Assembly: GCA_948567375.1 (NCBI GenBank)
Contig: OX419758.1
Coordinates: 32,245,001-32,309,000, forward strand
Origin: Lunularia cruciata
Taxonomy: Eukaryota; Streptophyta; Marchantiopsida; Lunulariales; Lunulariaceae
Direction of reading: 5' to 3'
DNA: 64,000 nt
Under the pieces are notes generated by a model, which ran no database searches, was not told where the DNA came from, and worked only from the letters and a program-made list of their open reading frames with translations. Shown piece by piece: positions 1-11,962 of this stretch. Numbering within the stretch: position 1 is the stretch's first letter; each line of letters opens with the position of its first letter. The translations under genes were made by a program, and so were the position numbers.

Positions 1-369
1 TGGTAGGGGTGGTTAGAATCTCAATTGGGTTGTATCTTATTTGAGACTAGTTTTCCATGTCCACATCTATTCCATAGGCTATCTTTGTACACTCCATGAT
101 GAGGCTAGACATGCTTTTTGCCTACCACTTGATTGTTTGGTTGAGGAATGAGTTAGCATGGTTCTTATTTCTCTTGCTCCCTTGATGATGCTTTCATTAT
201 GCTAGAGGGGACATGTAGAGCATAAAGAGGCAATTGCTAGATTTCATTGATTCCAAGCGGAGGATTGGGTTACAAGAGGAGTTGGTTAGTGCTACATGTT
301 TTAGGAGATAGGTTTTACCACATGATACCATAGAGTCCACTTGATTACAATGGTGTAGGACATTGGGTC

Positions 370-2233
370 AGGTGAGAGAGTTTGGTAGGGTAGAATGAGT
401 GTTGCACCCTTTGTCTATGGCTAATCCCACTAATGAGATTATCTCTTCCCTATGCTCACTACATCCTATGGTGGGAGAGTGAGGACCAACAAAGGTCTTA
501 GATTATCAACTTGAGCAACTTTTATGTCTTGATAGGTCACTTTTTTCAAAGCATTGTGCATTAATCCTCACTTCTCCTCAAGAGGCTTGTCAAGGATTGT
601 ATATAAGCATCTTAGAGATTGCTTTCAAGCAGATGATCCTTCTAGTGGATTTACCAAGCCATTTTAAGTGGCTATAGCAATAACAATAGCAAGGGAAGAT
701 ATTCCTACATTAATTAGTTGGGTGTTAGAGGCTAATAAACTTCTTATGATGGAGAAGGACACAATGGGCATTAAATTGATTGCTATTGTAGAGATCTTTT
801 TGCACTTGGTTAGTTGCACCATTGTTCTTCAACATCAATTTTGCTTTTAAGAGCACCTTAGTCCACATTAGTTTGGAGTAGCTACATCTTGAGGTTGTGA
901 GGCTATATCTCTAGGCATCAAGGCACTCCAAGATATCAATCCGGAGTGGGTTGTCCTATAGGTGGATGTTAAGAATGCTTTTAATAACATCTCTTGGCAT
1001 CCATCATTAGAGAGCTTAGGGGGGCCAGTGGATCCTTGGCAAGTCTTATTCCTTTTGTGCAGTTTTTCTATGGCTCTCTTGCTTCCCTTACTACTAGCAA
1101 GGATGGTCGCAAGAAGGAGTTACCGTCTTGGAGTAAGTTGTTGATACATAACAAGGAGACCCTTAAGGGGATTTTTGTTTGCCCTAGTTCACTTCAAAGC
1201 TCTGTTATCTACTACTTTGGTCATGCTAGGTTGTGTATTTCTCTCCTTGGCAGACGATACATACATTGTGGGACTTGTAGATTAGATTAGGCAGGCCTTT
1301 GATCACTTGACTACCAAGCTACATCTTGTAGGCTTGAGAGTCAAGGTGTCAAAGTGCAGAGCATGATCTCCTTTAGGTATCCCTTCCCACCTTGAGCTTC
1401 CAAAGGTGTGTGTCACATCTATAGATGGACTATGTATTCTTGGAGTGCTAGTAAGATCTTATGATTTTTTCACATGCCTCTTAGATGTTGCCCTTGTAGA
1501 GGATATTTGCCATGTGGATGACCATCCTCTACTAGGAAATATGAATGTGGCTTTTATTGTACTCTCCTCTAGTATTGTGCATTGATTGACTTACCTTCTT
1601 TGCATGGTTCTCCCTTCCTTGACTTTCTTATCATATCAAAAAGCTTTTGATAGGAGGATTATGGGAGTTTTTGGTGCTATCATTGGACAAAGGACATTTG
1701 AGTGTGTGATGGGAGATTTGGCACATAGACAAGCATCTCTACCAATCTTTTGTGGAGAAGTAGGCCTATTATCTATGAAGGAGATAGCACCTATAGTATT
1801 TGTGGGTAGTTGGGCTCTCTTGGCACCCCTACTTTCCTCCCATTTTATGGTTGTTGATGGGCTAGTTTTGGAGACATATGTGATCATGTGACATATATGA
1901 CAAGGTAGAGGAAGGATCTTTTTCTCTAAAATTTATTGCGGTAGACAAGAGATGGTCTATCATCATGAGCAAAAGAGAACCTTCCATCCTTTGCTTCACT
2001 ATTGTCAGATTGGACCAAAGGTTTGCAATCTTCCTTGATGTATCAATAGTGTCAACATATGCCACATTCTCTCTTATTTGACTTGTCCATTCCTTGGGCC
2101 ACTAGAGCACATCTTCACTTTTGCTCTAGCAAGGGTGTTAGCTCTTGGATCTTATCTTGGCCATGAATTAGGGCATTTTGACTCCCACCAGCCACTTCCT
2201 CTATAGTGATGAGGTCTTGCCTAGGTTTGGTCA
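370..2233 (+). pseudogene. Non-LTR reverse transcriptase, decayed (segment 1 of outer element)
   Basis: This encoded the polymerase of a non-LTR retrotransposon, which copies element RNA at the target site. Reading across frames, a helical N-terminal region (about 390-480) is followed by NPEWVVL near 940 and VDVKNAFNNIS at 962-994 (first catalytic Asp of the RT palm). A degraded GDPLxG motif lies near 1160 and LADDTYIV at 1247-1272 holds the catalytic Asp pair. The connection region includes VSKC near 1350 and the downstream motif EIAPIVFVGSWALLAPLL at 1779-1840. At least three frameshifts and many stops mean no product can be made. The matching copy on the minus strand at 58.6-59.0 kb supports the reading. 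Position 2233 is where chromovirus 1 inserted. The exact clade is undetermined; the QGDPLG/ADDT signature and C-terminal architecture differ from L1. Confidence 0.8.
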
Positions 2234-3029
2234 TGTAATACCAAGAGCTAGCCATATGATCTTGATGTGAAATTTGGTTTGGTATCATCTGGAATGATGT
2301 CATACATGATGGTCAAAATAGATTAGATAGAAGTATCACCAAAAGAGTACTTCTACTAATAGGGCAGAAACCAGAATAGACTTGAAAACCTTAGAACCAA
2401 TAGCTAGACATATGATTTAAAGGTGAGAATTGGTTTGGTAACATCTGGATGGATGTAATACATGATGGAATAAATAGATTAGAAAGATGTATCACCAAAA
2501 GGGGACTTCTACTAATAGAGTAGGAACCAAAATATACCTAAAATTTTTGAAGGCAATTTTGGAGGCCTAAACAAATGTAGGCCTTGAAAATGTGTTGATT
2601 GCTCCCCACAAAGCAAAGGTTAGCCTTCCCTCCCCCCAACTTTGTCTCATCGAGAGCTTTTCAATGGTACCTCACCCACGTGATTATGAGATTCCTACAA
2701 GAAGATTCCCTAAAAGATTCTCTCTAGTCAAAGCTTGTTTGACCAACCAGATAGGACCAGGACCGACATGTCACCCATCCAAGTAAGTAATCCAAGAGTG
2801 GAGCTTGCTGACATGTCACCTATCTTTGTGCTTAATCCTATGGTGGAGCTTCCTTGGAGGAGATCCTCTTTGTCTATACAATAAAGAGAAGGTGCTCTTT
2901 AAACCACGTAGCGAAGATTCCTTTCCATAACCTAATCCTTTTATTCTCATTTCAACAAACTTAAATCCATCGGATGATTGAGTGTGAAGTCTGTGTTTTT
3001 CTCTCTTCTCTTATCCTTGGAGTATTACA
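2234..3029 (+). repeat. 5' LTR of chromovirus 1
   Basis: It begins TGTAATACCAAGAGCT and ends GGAGTATTACA. U3 contains an imperfect direct duplication of about 154 bp (units from about 2249 and 2403), also present in the 3' LTR and the solo LTR at 40.3-41.0 kb. A TATA-like sequence lies near 2875. Compared with those two LTRs it carries an extra segment of roughly 67 bp at about 2898-2964. Confidence 0.93.
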
Positions 3030-3030
3030 A

Positions 3031-3042
3031 TGGTATCAGAGT
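3031..3042 (+). other. Primer binding site (initiator tRNA-Met)
   Basis: TGGTATCAGAGT starts one base after the 5' LTR. It matches the usual plant LTR-retrotransposon PBS, complementary to the 3' end of initiator tRNA-Met (TGGTATCAGAGC), with one mismatch. Confidence 0.9.
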
Positions 3043-3169
3043 GAGTATTTTAGTCCAAGAGAGTGGATCACCCCTTTTGGAAGGACACGAACTACTAAAA
3101 CTAAGTAATTTGAGGTGGAGAACATAGAGTAATTGCTAGACTTAGGAAGGACTTTAGAGAGCGGATGGG

Positions 3170-3590
3170 ATGGATGCACCGGGAGGACAATTTCCCGCAC
3201 CTAACTTTCCATTCTTGAATCCATACCACATCAAGGTTATGTACATCCAACATGAGCAAATGAGAATATCGCTAGTTTATCACTTTGGAGCAGAATTCAT
3301 GGACAAGGTGATGAACTCACCAAACCCGATGATTCTACCTTTGGTGGTATACAACAAAGTAGGATTTGACAATCTACATTCTATTATGATGTTATGGATG
3401 TGAATGTCCCAAATCTTCTCCCTTTTAACACTCCTTTTTAAATTTTTTATGTAGTGAGACCAAAAGTGATGTTTAGAGATTTTGTGGTTAGGAATTTTGG
3501 TGAGGAGTATTATCAACAAGTGATAGATTTTGAGGTCCCAATGGTAGTTCCGATAGTTCATATGCCTTCCAAAGTGATCATATTGACTCT
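3170..3590 (+). pseudogene. Leader ORF between PBS and gag of chromovirus 1, function unknown
   Basis: A 77-codon frame starting at 3170 continues, after a frameshift near 3400, with readable protein-like sequence to about 3590. I recognise no domain. A related sequence lies in the insertion at 16383-16586: both contain a pattern like HQ...LV-HFGA-FM(D/E)-V, then a Pro-rich stretch, then a Val...NL motif, in the same spacing. That similarity suggests a once-coding leader protein or gag N-terminal extension rather than chance. Confidence 0.45.
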
Positions 3591-3898
3591 ATATTGAAGT
3601 AAATATTAGCAATTGAATGTTGCAGGAACCATGGATCCATAATTGTAAGAGTTGGTGCAAGGAATGCAAGGGATGTTGAATGAATTTTGAGAGATTAAGA
3701 TGACTATGGAGACATTACAAAGTCAAGTGCAGATCCTCAGGAATGATCAAGCAATGCAAGAAGAAGAGTTGTCTCAAAACCCAGTACTTGTGACTGAAGT
3801 ACTTGGAGAGACATCCATGCCTACAAACCCTGTCAACAATGAAGCCACATTGCTACTCCAAATGACTTGCAACATTGAGCCTTACAAGGTGTAGTGTA

Positions 3899-6800
3899 TG
3901 TGACAACCCTGCAAATATCATTTTTGTGGTAATCGTGTAAGTAAAGTTTGTTCCTGTAGAGATACGAGTCAGAATGTCCAAATACAAAGTCAAAATAACA
4001 ATTGTTGTTCTTCTTGGTTTCTTCTTTAATCTCTCAAGTAGAAACCACACCCAGAAGAGAGTAACAAGCACTGATTCACAGTCTTATCACAAATTCACAC
4101 TTCTTAATCACAACTCCATCAATTCTTTCCAAACAATCTTGATTGTGATGATTCAGGCTCTCCCAAAAATGACACTTCACTGCAAAACAACTTCACCTCA
4201 AAATTGTGTTCTACCCCTCCACTGAAGGCACAACTTCCTTGATCAAAATTGCTTCACATCAACCTTGCACTGCACTCACAAATGCAGAATACTACAACAC
4301 TACAATTCCTCTCAGATCTGTCAAGGCATTGCTTCAATTGCACTTCACTCAAGATCAACCACACAGAATGAAGATCAAGGCTGCAAAATCCAACATCCAA
4401 CAAGCACACTAACTTGCACTTCAAATTTCTCCACACACTCACAAACACAATTACAACATTGATACTCGGAATCAAGCTCAAGCGACGAGCAATGCTTCAC
4501 ATCACTTTGCTTTATCTATTCTCAGAAATAATGAGCACTGAACAACATAATACTTCAAATGCCACTCTTAAATAGTGAAGTAATCGACAGTTATCTTCCT
4601 AATGTACCTCTTCCTAATGACTCTACAAACTTGCAGATCCAAAATGACAATGCACCTCTTCATATCTGCCTATTCAAATCTCAAATTGGTTATTAATCCA
4701 ATCTGATGTCTACTTCTTCTTTGGCTTTCAAACCTGATCCCAAAGTAATTTTACTTCCGACTACTCTATCCTCAGGTTTCACATCTCCTACATTTTCTAC
4801 CAGATCTAACAATTCTCTTTCTTGATCTGAAATTCCACAAGTGGGTAATCTATCTAACTCTTTATCTCCCAACCCACTCTTCTCTAATGTCTCCAATGGT
4901 AATTCCGAAGACATCTGCACTCCTACTTCATCGACTTTGGGTTTTGCTCTTACATCCTTCTGAAGTTTATGTATCTCCAATTTCACTAAGTCTAGTTTAA
5001 TTGCAATATTATCTTCTACTTCTAATATCTTCCTATCTACACGAGTCCTGAGACATATCAATAGCGCATTCAAATCTGTGTCTTTTGCCTATCTCCTCCT
5101 CGTCTCCTACACCAACAACTTCAACTCGTGTAGCCTCGTCTCTTCAATCCGAATGCTGGCCTCTGTACTTAGCATTGCATTCATTCTGAGGACAATCTCC
5201 TTCAATGGCTCCAATCTCATCTTCCTTTCACGTTCTTGATCTGCAAGCCAATCCTCTTTGTACATTGCCAATTCAGCCTCAAACTCGGCTTTCACCGTTT
5301 CTTTCTCCTTCTCTTTCTCCTTCTGCTCAATCTTCTCCTCCTGATTACGAAGTAACTCTCGTAATCTCTCTTCTTCTCAATATCTTACTGTCAACTCCCG
5401 TTGCCAGAGTTGCTTCTTCTCTTCTACACTCTCCATCACTCTATCGAGTTCTTGTTCCTTTGCTGCTACCCTCACCATAGCATGGATAATTTCTAATCTA
5501 GAATCAGCAAACTGCTACTTCAAGATCTCATACTCTGCTACTTGTCTTTCCCTCGCTATGTCACTCTTCTTAACAAGTTCCTCTCAATACATCACTTTTC
5601 TCTTCAAGTCTTCAATCACTTGACTCTGCACTACTGCCTCCCCTCGTAGTAGTTCCCTTTCCTCCTCACCTCGGGTTATACTCTTCTTCAACTCCGAGTT
5701 CTCTTCTTCTAATCTTGCTAATACCTGCAAGACAGTCTTCACCTCTGGACATGTCGACTGCATCTCCTTCTTCATGTGTTCCAACTTTACCAACAATGGA
5801 CACAGAATCTCTTGCAAGTACTCCACTCCATTGCTCACAACTACTTCCTCTTGCGTAGCAATCTCCTTCCTTACTTCTTCTTCACCCAATACTTGCCTCC
5901 TTCTCTGCAGTCTTCGTATCGGAATTGACGCCTCACTTCTCGAGCTAGCGTTTGCTTCTTCCTTCGCCTTACTCGGACCCGCTTCACACTTCACCTTGCA
6001 TCTTGAACAAACTCCACTCTGAATCATAGACTTCTTCTCCTCAGGCTCAGGTATCTCATCTCCAACTTCGTATTATCTTTTGGCTTGAGCTCCACCCGAA
6101 CTTCTTCTTCTTCTTCCGTAGTAGTTGGTACCGACGTCATCTCTCCACCTTCATCACTGTCGCTACTCGTATCTCCACTTTGCAGTGTAAGCTCCGGTTC
6201 TTCCTCGCATTTTGAGTCTTTGGACTTGCACTCGGCTTTGCCTTCCGAGTCTTCATCTTCTAACGTGATCACCACCATGCCCCTCCTTGGGTTTCCTCTC
6301 CTGGTCTTCCGAGGTTTTGTCTTGTCTTTGGCTTCTCCTTGCCGACTCCGCTTCTTTGACTTTGGAGTAATCGCTTCTATCTCTACGCTCTTACCCATCT
6401 TTGCGTAGTACTCATCCGTGCTCCGGATCTGAAGAATGTACTGCTGCTCATCCACATTGACTTCTCTTCTCAAGTCGGGATAGAAGTGAGACACCATTCG
6501 ATTTTGCTCAGCCGAGTTGAGCAAATTCAACCCAAGGTAGAACTGTGATGCAAATGGCATGATGTAGTGTGGAGGCGACTTATCCCGCAAATTCCACACC
6601 ATCTGTCTTGTCCTTCCATGGAAGCACCTTGCCCAATTAATCGGTTCTCCTGCAAACAGCTTATGGAAGAACACCGCTTGGTGTTTCATCACATAAGTCA
6701 TTCTCTCCGGCTTCAGGATCGCCATGAGAGCACTCACAATCCCTCTCTTCATTGGATCCCTTGTAACTCTCAACCTTATACCCATTCTTCGTTCTCTTCA

Positions 6801-7690
6801 AAGAGAAAGCATCTCTCACTTCTTGACTCTCTTTTGCTATTTCTCCCTTACCCAAGAATGTGGTACCCTGCTCCGCGCTTGCTTCTCTCCCGAGCACTAA
6901 TCTCCAATATGACTTTGTCCAGCAAGCCGGATTTCCTCTCTTCCCCTCTTCCTCGAGGCCATGGAGACACTTACTCTTGATAATCTCAGTCATGAAACTT
7001 GGAAAATTGACATTCCAGTTCCATGCCAAGAATGTAATCCAAAGTTGGCTCAAGACTTTGATTCTTACAATCACGTTTAACCTCCAAATTGCATGATTCC
7101 TCACTATGAATTCGGAGTTCTTCTTTCCTCCTCCCATCTCTCTTGCTTTCTCAATGTCTCTCGGTTTCACTCTCTTGACTTCTCCTCTACACACTGACGC
7201 GTCTTCAACTCTATTTCTCTTCCCACAATCACCTGTAGAACGACTTCTCAACAGCAAAGGAAAATTGCTTGACATTGCTTTGTCGTTAGCCCGATTTTTA
7301 TAGAGTCACGCTTTCTTCATCTCTCTTCAATTCGAGTTTCTACCAAGAAATCACACCTCTTGCTTGCGCTTGTCACTGTCAATCGTACTTCACGCGTATG
7401 GGCTGCCGATTTTGAACGGTCCCTTCTTGAATTTCTTGCCCCAACAAAAGATTGTTAGACTGTCTTTGCCTCGGGTTGAGCTCCCCTCAATACAAAGATT
7501 CCTTACTTTGGGTTGTATGTTAACAAGGCATTTTCGAGTACTTTGCCTTATGACCCAAAGTTACTTTACTTCGGGTTTCATCCCAAAGACTCTTTTCTTT
7601 GCCTTCTTCGGCCATACAAGCACAATCCAACTTCTCTATACACTTCTTCTTCTCTATTTTGAAAAAAAATAATGTGGGCACCATAGTGTA
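3899..7690 (-). mobile_element. 3.8-kb insertion of unknown class inside chromovirus 1 gag
   Basis: Left flank GTAGTGTA (3891-3898) and right flank ATAGTGTA (7683-7690) share TAGTGTA, a plausible 7-8 bp target-site duplication. The inserted length including one copy is 3792 bp, a multiple of three, and the gag frame resumes exactly. The outer ends are TGTGACAACC (left) and GGGCACCA (right). No long LTR pair, clear terminal inverted repeat or poly(A) tail is visible, so the class is open. The main content is a decayed minus-strand coding region (4690-7275). About 790 bp at the left end and 400 bp at the right hold no gene that I see. Confidence 0.75.
4690..7275 (-). pseudogene. Decayed antisense gene with long coiled coil, unidentified
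   Basis: Reading minus from an ATG at 7275, one protein of about 850 residues can be followed through two frameshifts (near 6780 and 6065) and several stops (near 5586, 5515, 5375, 5106). The first 250 or so residues look like a compact alpha/beta region with FMTEIIKSKCLHGL and INWARCFHGRTRQMVWNL. A highly charged Ser/Glu/Lys-rich linker follows (about 6350-6030), then a long Glu/Lys/Leu heptad-like coiled coil (6027-4700). A TATA-like TATAAAAA lies about 20 bp upstream of the ATG. The N-terminal part vaguely resembles plant-mobile-domain proteins found in plant transposons. I do not assign a function. It is not part of the gag-pol strand of its host element. Confidence 0.6.
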
Positions 7691-8346
7691 CAATGGGAGT
7701 AGTGGAAAATTGGATCTCAAGAATGAATTGATATTTTTGATTGTTCTCAACAGAGATCACAAAGCATGTTGCAGGCGTGTTTGCATGTGGGTACTTGACT
7801 GATAAATCCCTCACATGGTACAATGCTTGGGAACACTCCATGTTGGCCAAGAGAAGGGATGTCACGTAGATAGCAATGCAAGAAAGACTGCTAAAGAATT
7901 TCCAATCGGTGGATTCCGTGCAGATGGCCCAAATCCGACTATGGGGATTGAGACAGAAGAACAAAGTACAAAAGAATGTGGAGGCATTTTTGGATCTACA
8001 AGTTGCAATAACTAACATGAGTCTAGCAGAGGCTCTTGACAATTTCAAACAAGGATTGAAGGAGCGGATTTGCCAAGAAGTCATGGTGCAAAATCATTGC
8101 ATGGTATTTGAAGCCATTTCTTGTGCGCATAGAATAACAAGAGCATTGGATGAAGGTGAAGGAGTAGTTCCACCTCAACATTATTGGGCAAAAATGCCAC
8201 ACATGGGTGGACTAGTACCAATAGAATTGTGCAATCTTTGATTTTGAGATCGAGGAGCACAAATGCTTCAAGGAGAGCATGGACAAGCAGAAGAATAAAG
8301 AGATGGATTCCCACAAGGGGAAGGAACTCGAGGAGAACAACACCGT

Positions 8347-8388
8347 TGTTACAATTGTGGCCGTATTGAGCACATATCTACCAATTGT
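8347..8388 (+). other. Nucleocapsid CCHC zinc knuckle (chromovirus 1 gag)
   Basis: The translation CYNCGRIEHISTNC fits C-x2-C-x4-H-x4-C exactly, in the same frame as the capsid part of gag and the downstream protease. Confidence 0.92.
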
Positions 8389-8589
8389 CACGCTCATTTC
8401 TTTAAAGGCCCTCGGCCTTCATACAAGCAATCTTTGAACAACATGGAGAGACGCATTGAAGAGGAAGAGGTGGAAATCACTTTGGAAAACAAAGATCACA
8501 AATAAATGTACCTCATGGCCTTACTAGCTCAATAAGGAAGTAGAGAAGGAAGGAAGGAGAAGACAAACATGCACAAGTCCTGAAAGGCA

Positions 8590-11500
8590 ACTTCACAATT
8601 GATTGTTGTGAATGGAGTCCTAGAAGGCAATCAAGTAAGAATATTAATAGATCCAGGAGCAATAGAGAATTTCTTGTCTCGCTTTATTGCAATAAGATTG
8701 GGAATGGATCTAGAGAGAGATGAGATTGAAGAAGTAGAGTTACCTAACGGGGAAGTAGAGTTACCTAACGTGCAAATAGAGAGGATTGAATCATTACCTA
8801 GATGTGTAACACTCTTTGTAAGAGAATATCAAGAAGCAATTGAGGGGCAAGTGATACAATTAGCCCGTTATGATGCAATCTTAGGCATACCATGGATAAA
8901 GCATTACAACACTATGGTAGATTGGAGGAAGAAAGTAGTGAGAACCCACCAATGGTCAATCATTGGGGTTAAAGAAAAATCACACAGACAAGAACTGCCT
9001 CTGTATGTCATAGGGACAACAACTATTTATAAGACCGATAGATGTTTAATGGGTCTAATAAGAGAAGTCCAGAGTGCACAACTCGATGGACAAATTCCTA
9101 AGAAATTGAAAGATGAGGTGGATGAGTTTCAAGATGTCTTTCCCGATGATCTACCCTCAAGATTACCACCAAAAAGGAGAGTAGATCATAAAATTGAGAC
9201 ACTCCCGGGGAAGATACTTCCTTGTAAGGCCCCATATTGCCTATCACCTTATGAGTTGGAGGAGTGTAAGACTCAAATTGAGGAAATGCTACAGAAAGGG
9301 TTCATCCAACCTAGCATATCACTATATGGGGCTCTTGTTTTGTTTGTGAAGAAGAAGGACGGTACAATGCGCATGTGCATTGACTATCGAGATCTCAATC
9401 AACAAACAGTGAAGAATAAATACCCCTTACCTTGCATGGATGACCTGTTTGATCAACTCCATGGAGCAAGATACTTCACCAAATTGGACTTGTAGAGTGG
9501 TTACAATCAAATCCAAATTGTAGAGGAGGATGTGTAAAAAAAATGCCTTTTTAACCAAGTATGGCCACTTTGAGTATCTGGTGATGTGTTTTGGCCTCAC
9601 CAATGCACCTGCCACTTTCATGAGTCTAATGAATAACATATTTTGTCCCTACTTGGATAAGTCTATTATCATCTTCTTGGACGACATCTTAATATATAGT
9701 AGCATGATGACGGAACACAAACAACATCTACAAGAAGTCCTCCATATTCTAAAACATAATTGATTGTATGCCAAAATCTCAAAGTGAAAATTTAGCAAGT
9801 CTGAAGTAGACTACTTGGGGCATAGAGTAAGAGCAGAGGGCATTCAAGTATTGACGGATACAATTGAGGTCATTCAAAAATGGAGTGCCCCAAAAGATCA
9901 AACTCAACTCAAGAGCTTCCTGGGGTTGATGGGATTCTATCATAGATTTGTCAAAGACTTCTCCAAGCTTGCACAACCTTTAACGACACTACTTGGCAAG
10001 GAGAAGAAGTGGATATGGAGAATTGCACAAGAGTTGGCCTTTCAAGAATTGAAAGCCGCCTTGCTACATGCACCAATCTTGAAGTGGTATGACCCAAAAC
10101 ATCCAATCAAGTTGGCTATAGATGCATCAAGCATAGCAATAGGAGCAGTCTGACAACAAGAGTGGCATGATAGATGGCATCTAATTGCATATTTCTCTCA
10201 AAATTTGTTACTGATCAAGCACAACTACCACACCACAGAACAAGAAGAGTTGGCCATTGTTCTTGCAACCAAGCATTGGAAGCACTATATGGGCGAGAAG
10301 GCATTTGTAGTAAAGATAGACCATAAACCTCTAGTCTACCTCAAGACATAGAAGGATCTATCTCATCACCAGATTTGGTGAGCAAAGTGGGCAACAACTC
10401 TTCAACATGACAATCACCTACGTGGAAGGTAAGAAGCAACTTGTAGATGCATTCACCCGCATGCCAATGGCAAACAACTTGGTGACAGAGATTAAGATTA
10501 ACCCTAAATTTTGGCGAGAGACTTTGGCTGCTACAAAAATTGATCTACATATTGTAGAGGCGCAATCATCCAAAGGCGTCATAGCACCCAAGGACTCACC
10601 TTTTGTGATGGCAGATTATGGATCCCAAACGTCTTAGAATTATGCACCACCATTCTAGCGGAATGTCATGATTCGGCCATTGCAGGTCATGTTGGAGTGA
10701 ATAAGACCTTGGATGCAGTCCAACACCATTACTTTTGGCCCAAGATGAGCAACGAGGTGATGGACTATGTGCGCAAATGCCTACTTTTTCAACAAAAAAA
10801 ACCTTCTTATCAAGCTCCTACATGGCTCCTTCAACCTCTCCCCACTCTTGCCCAACATTGAAAATAGGTGAGTATGGATCTCGTCTGTGAATTACCCAAG
10901 ACCACCTTAGAGTTTGACTCCATCATAGTCTTTGTGGACCGGCTCAACAAAATGATTCATGTATGCCCTACCACCAAGGATGTGACCGCCTCACAACTAC
11001 CTCAATTATACTTAGATGCAGTCTTCTCTCACCATGGCTTGTCTCAAGTACTCATCACCGATAGAGGCACTCAATTCACTAGTTTGTTTTGGCAAACACT
11101 CTTTGGTTTCTTCAAACCAAGTTGGCCATGTCCATAGCTTACCACCTACAAATAGATAGACAAATAGAGCGGGCTAATCGCACTGTTGAAGACATGCTAC
11201 GTGGTTTCACCTTAGAAGAGCAAGAGAGGTAGGACACCCTACTCTCGTTGGTGGAATTTGCTTACAACAATTTATTGAATGCATCCACCCAAGTCACTCC
11301 ATTCTTCCTCATGTATGGTGAGCATCTTTTCACACCTTCTAGCTTGATGAAGATCCGTCTGGTGGCTACCAAGGTCAATGCAATCAACACATTTGTTTCT
11401 AGAATCCAACAAGGTGTGGAGAGCGCCAGGCACAGATTACAAATTGTACAAAATTGACATAAGTAGTATGCTGATGCACACCGTAGACACATGGAGTTCA

Positions 11501-11900
11501 ATGTTGGGGATCAGGTGTGGCTATCAATAAACAACCTCACATTAGTTGGACCTCGTAAGCTCAGACCTCATTTTATTATGCCTTTCTTGATTCTTGGTCG
11601 AGTTGGCGCTGTGGCCTATCACCTCAAGCTACCACCACACATGAAGATCCACCTAGTGTTTCATGTTTCCATACTACATAGATATGCTCCCCGATCAGGC
11701 CAGTGTCATTCCACACAAGACATTTGACCTTGTCCAACATTGATTCATGGCATGGAGGAATATGAAGTGGAGCGTATTCTCCAAAAATGAATATGTGGTA
11801 CTCGCCATCTATGGGTGGACTATCTAGTATAGTGGAAAGGTTACCCCCTCTATGAAGCAACCTAAGAGCCTACTGCCAATTTGACACATGCACTAGTGTT
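8590..11900 (+). pseudogene. pol: pol of chromovirus 1: protease, RT, RNase H, integrase, chromodomain
   Basis: This encoded the replication and integration enzymes. The order read is: aspartic protease around 8640-8900 (LIDPGA in place of the usual DSGA, then ILGIPWI); RT with [16 protein letters not shown] near 9390 and the catalytic FLDDILIYS near 9680; RNase H with LAIDASS near 10120 and TTEQEELAIV near 10240; integrase with SMDLV near 10872, ITDRGTQF near 11055 and QIERANRTVEDML near 11162 (the D, D, E positions); then a C-terminal GDQVWLS region near 11505 and a chromodomain. A frameshift in an A-run near 9536 and another near 10380, plus many stops, inactivate it. Many stops fall where Gln, Arg or Trp are expected. 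Confidence 0.93.
11752..11898 (+). other. Chromodomain at the C-terminus of chromovirus 1 integrase
   Basis: The frame reads MEEYEVERIL, then WVDYLV-WKGYPLYEAT-EP, then NLTHAL. This is the classic chromodomain strand-strand-helix signature (EVE-IL...YLVKWKGYP...TWEP). Three in-frame stops occupy the K of VKWKG, the W of TWEP and a position in the loop. In chromoviruses this domain steers integration to marked heterochromatin. Confidence 0.9.
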
Positions 11901-11947
11901 GGTGCAAGGGTTTGAGCAATAATTGCACAACAAAGACGTTGCATCTT

Positions 11948-11962
11948 AAAAGGAGGGAGGTT
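11948..11962 (+). other. Polypurine tract of chromovirus 1
   Basis: AAAAGGAGGGAGG followed by TT ends exactly at the TG of the 3' LTR, the expected site for plus-strand DNA priming. Confidence 0.85.

Larger units (their letters stand above)
3631..8520 (+). pseudogene. gag: gag of chromovirus 1, split by the 3899-7690 insertion
   Basis: Gag forms the capsid shell in which element RNA is reverse transcribed. The ATG at 3631 opens a frame that runs, with stops, to 3898 and resumes at 7691 in the same frame after the insertion and one target-site copy. The second part shows a typical retrotransposon capsid pattern (WISRMN, then LTDKSLTWYNAWE near 7790, then the Q-RL-G-RQ region near 7930-7960). 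It ends in a nucleocapsid zinc knuckle at 8347-8388. In-frame stops include codons 4 and 6. Gag, protease and RT lie in one frame, so this was probably a single gag-pol ORF. Confidence 0.85.

Noticed and set aside
3899-4690. LTR start suggested by TGTGACAACCC
   Set aside because: Many plant LTRs begin with a similar word, but no second copy of this stretch exists near 7.3-7.7 kb and the coding relic runs on the opposite strand, so an LTR call is unsupported.
6085-6408. Plus-strand Ser-rich frame inside the 3.8-kb insertion
   Set aside because: It is the complement of the Glu/Lys/Asp-rich linker of the minus-strand pseudogene, whose reading is continuous on both sides.
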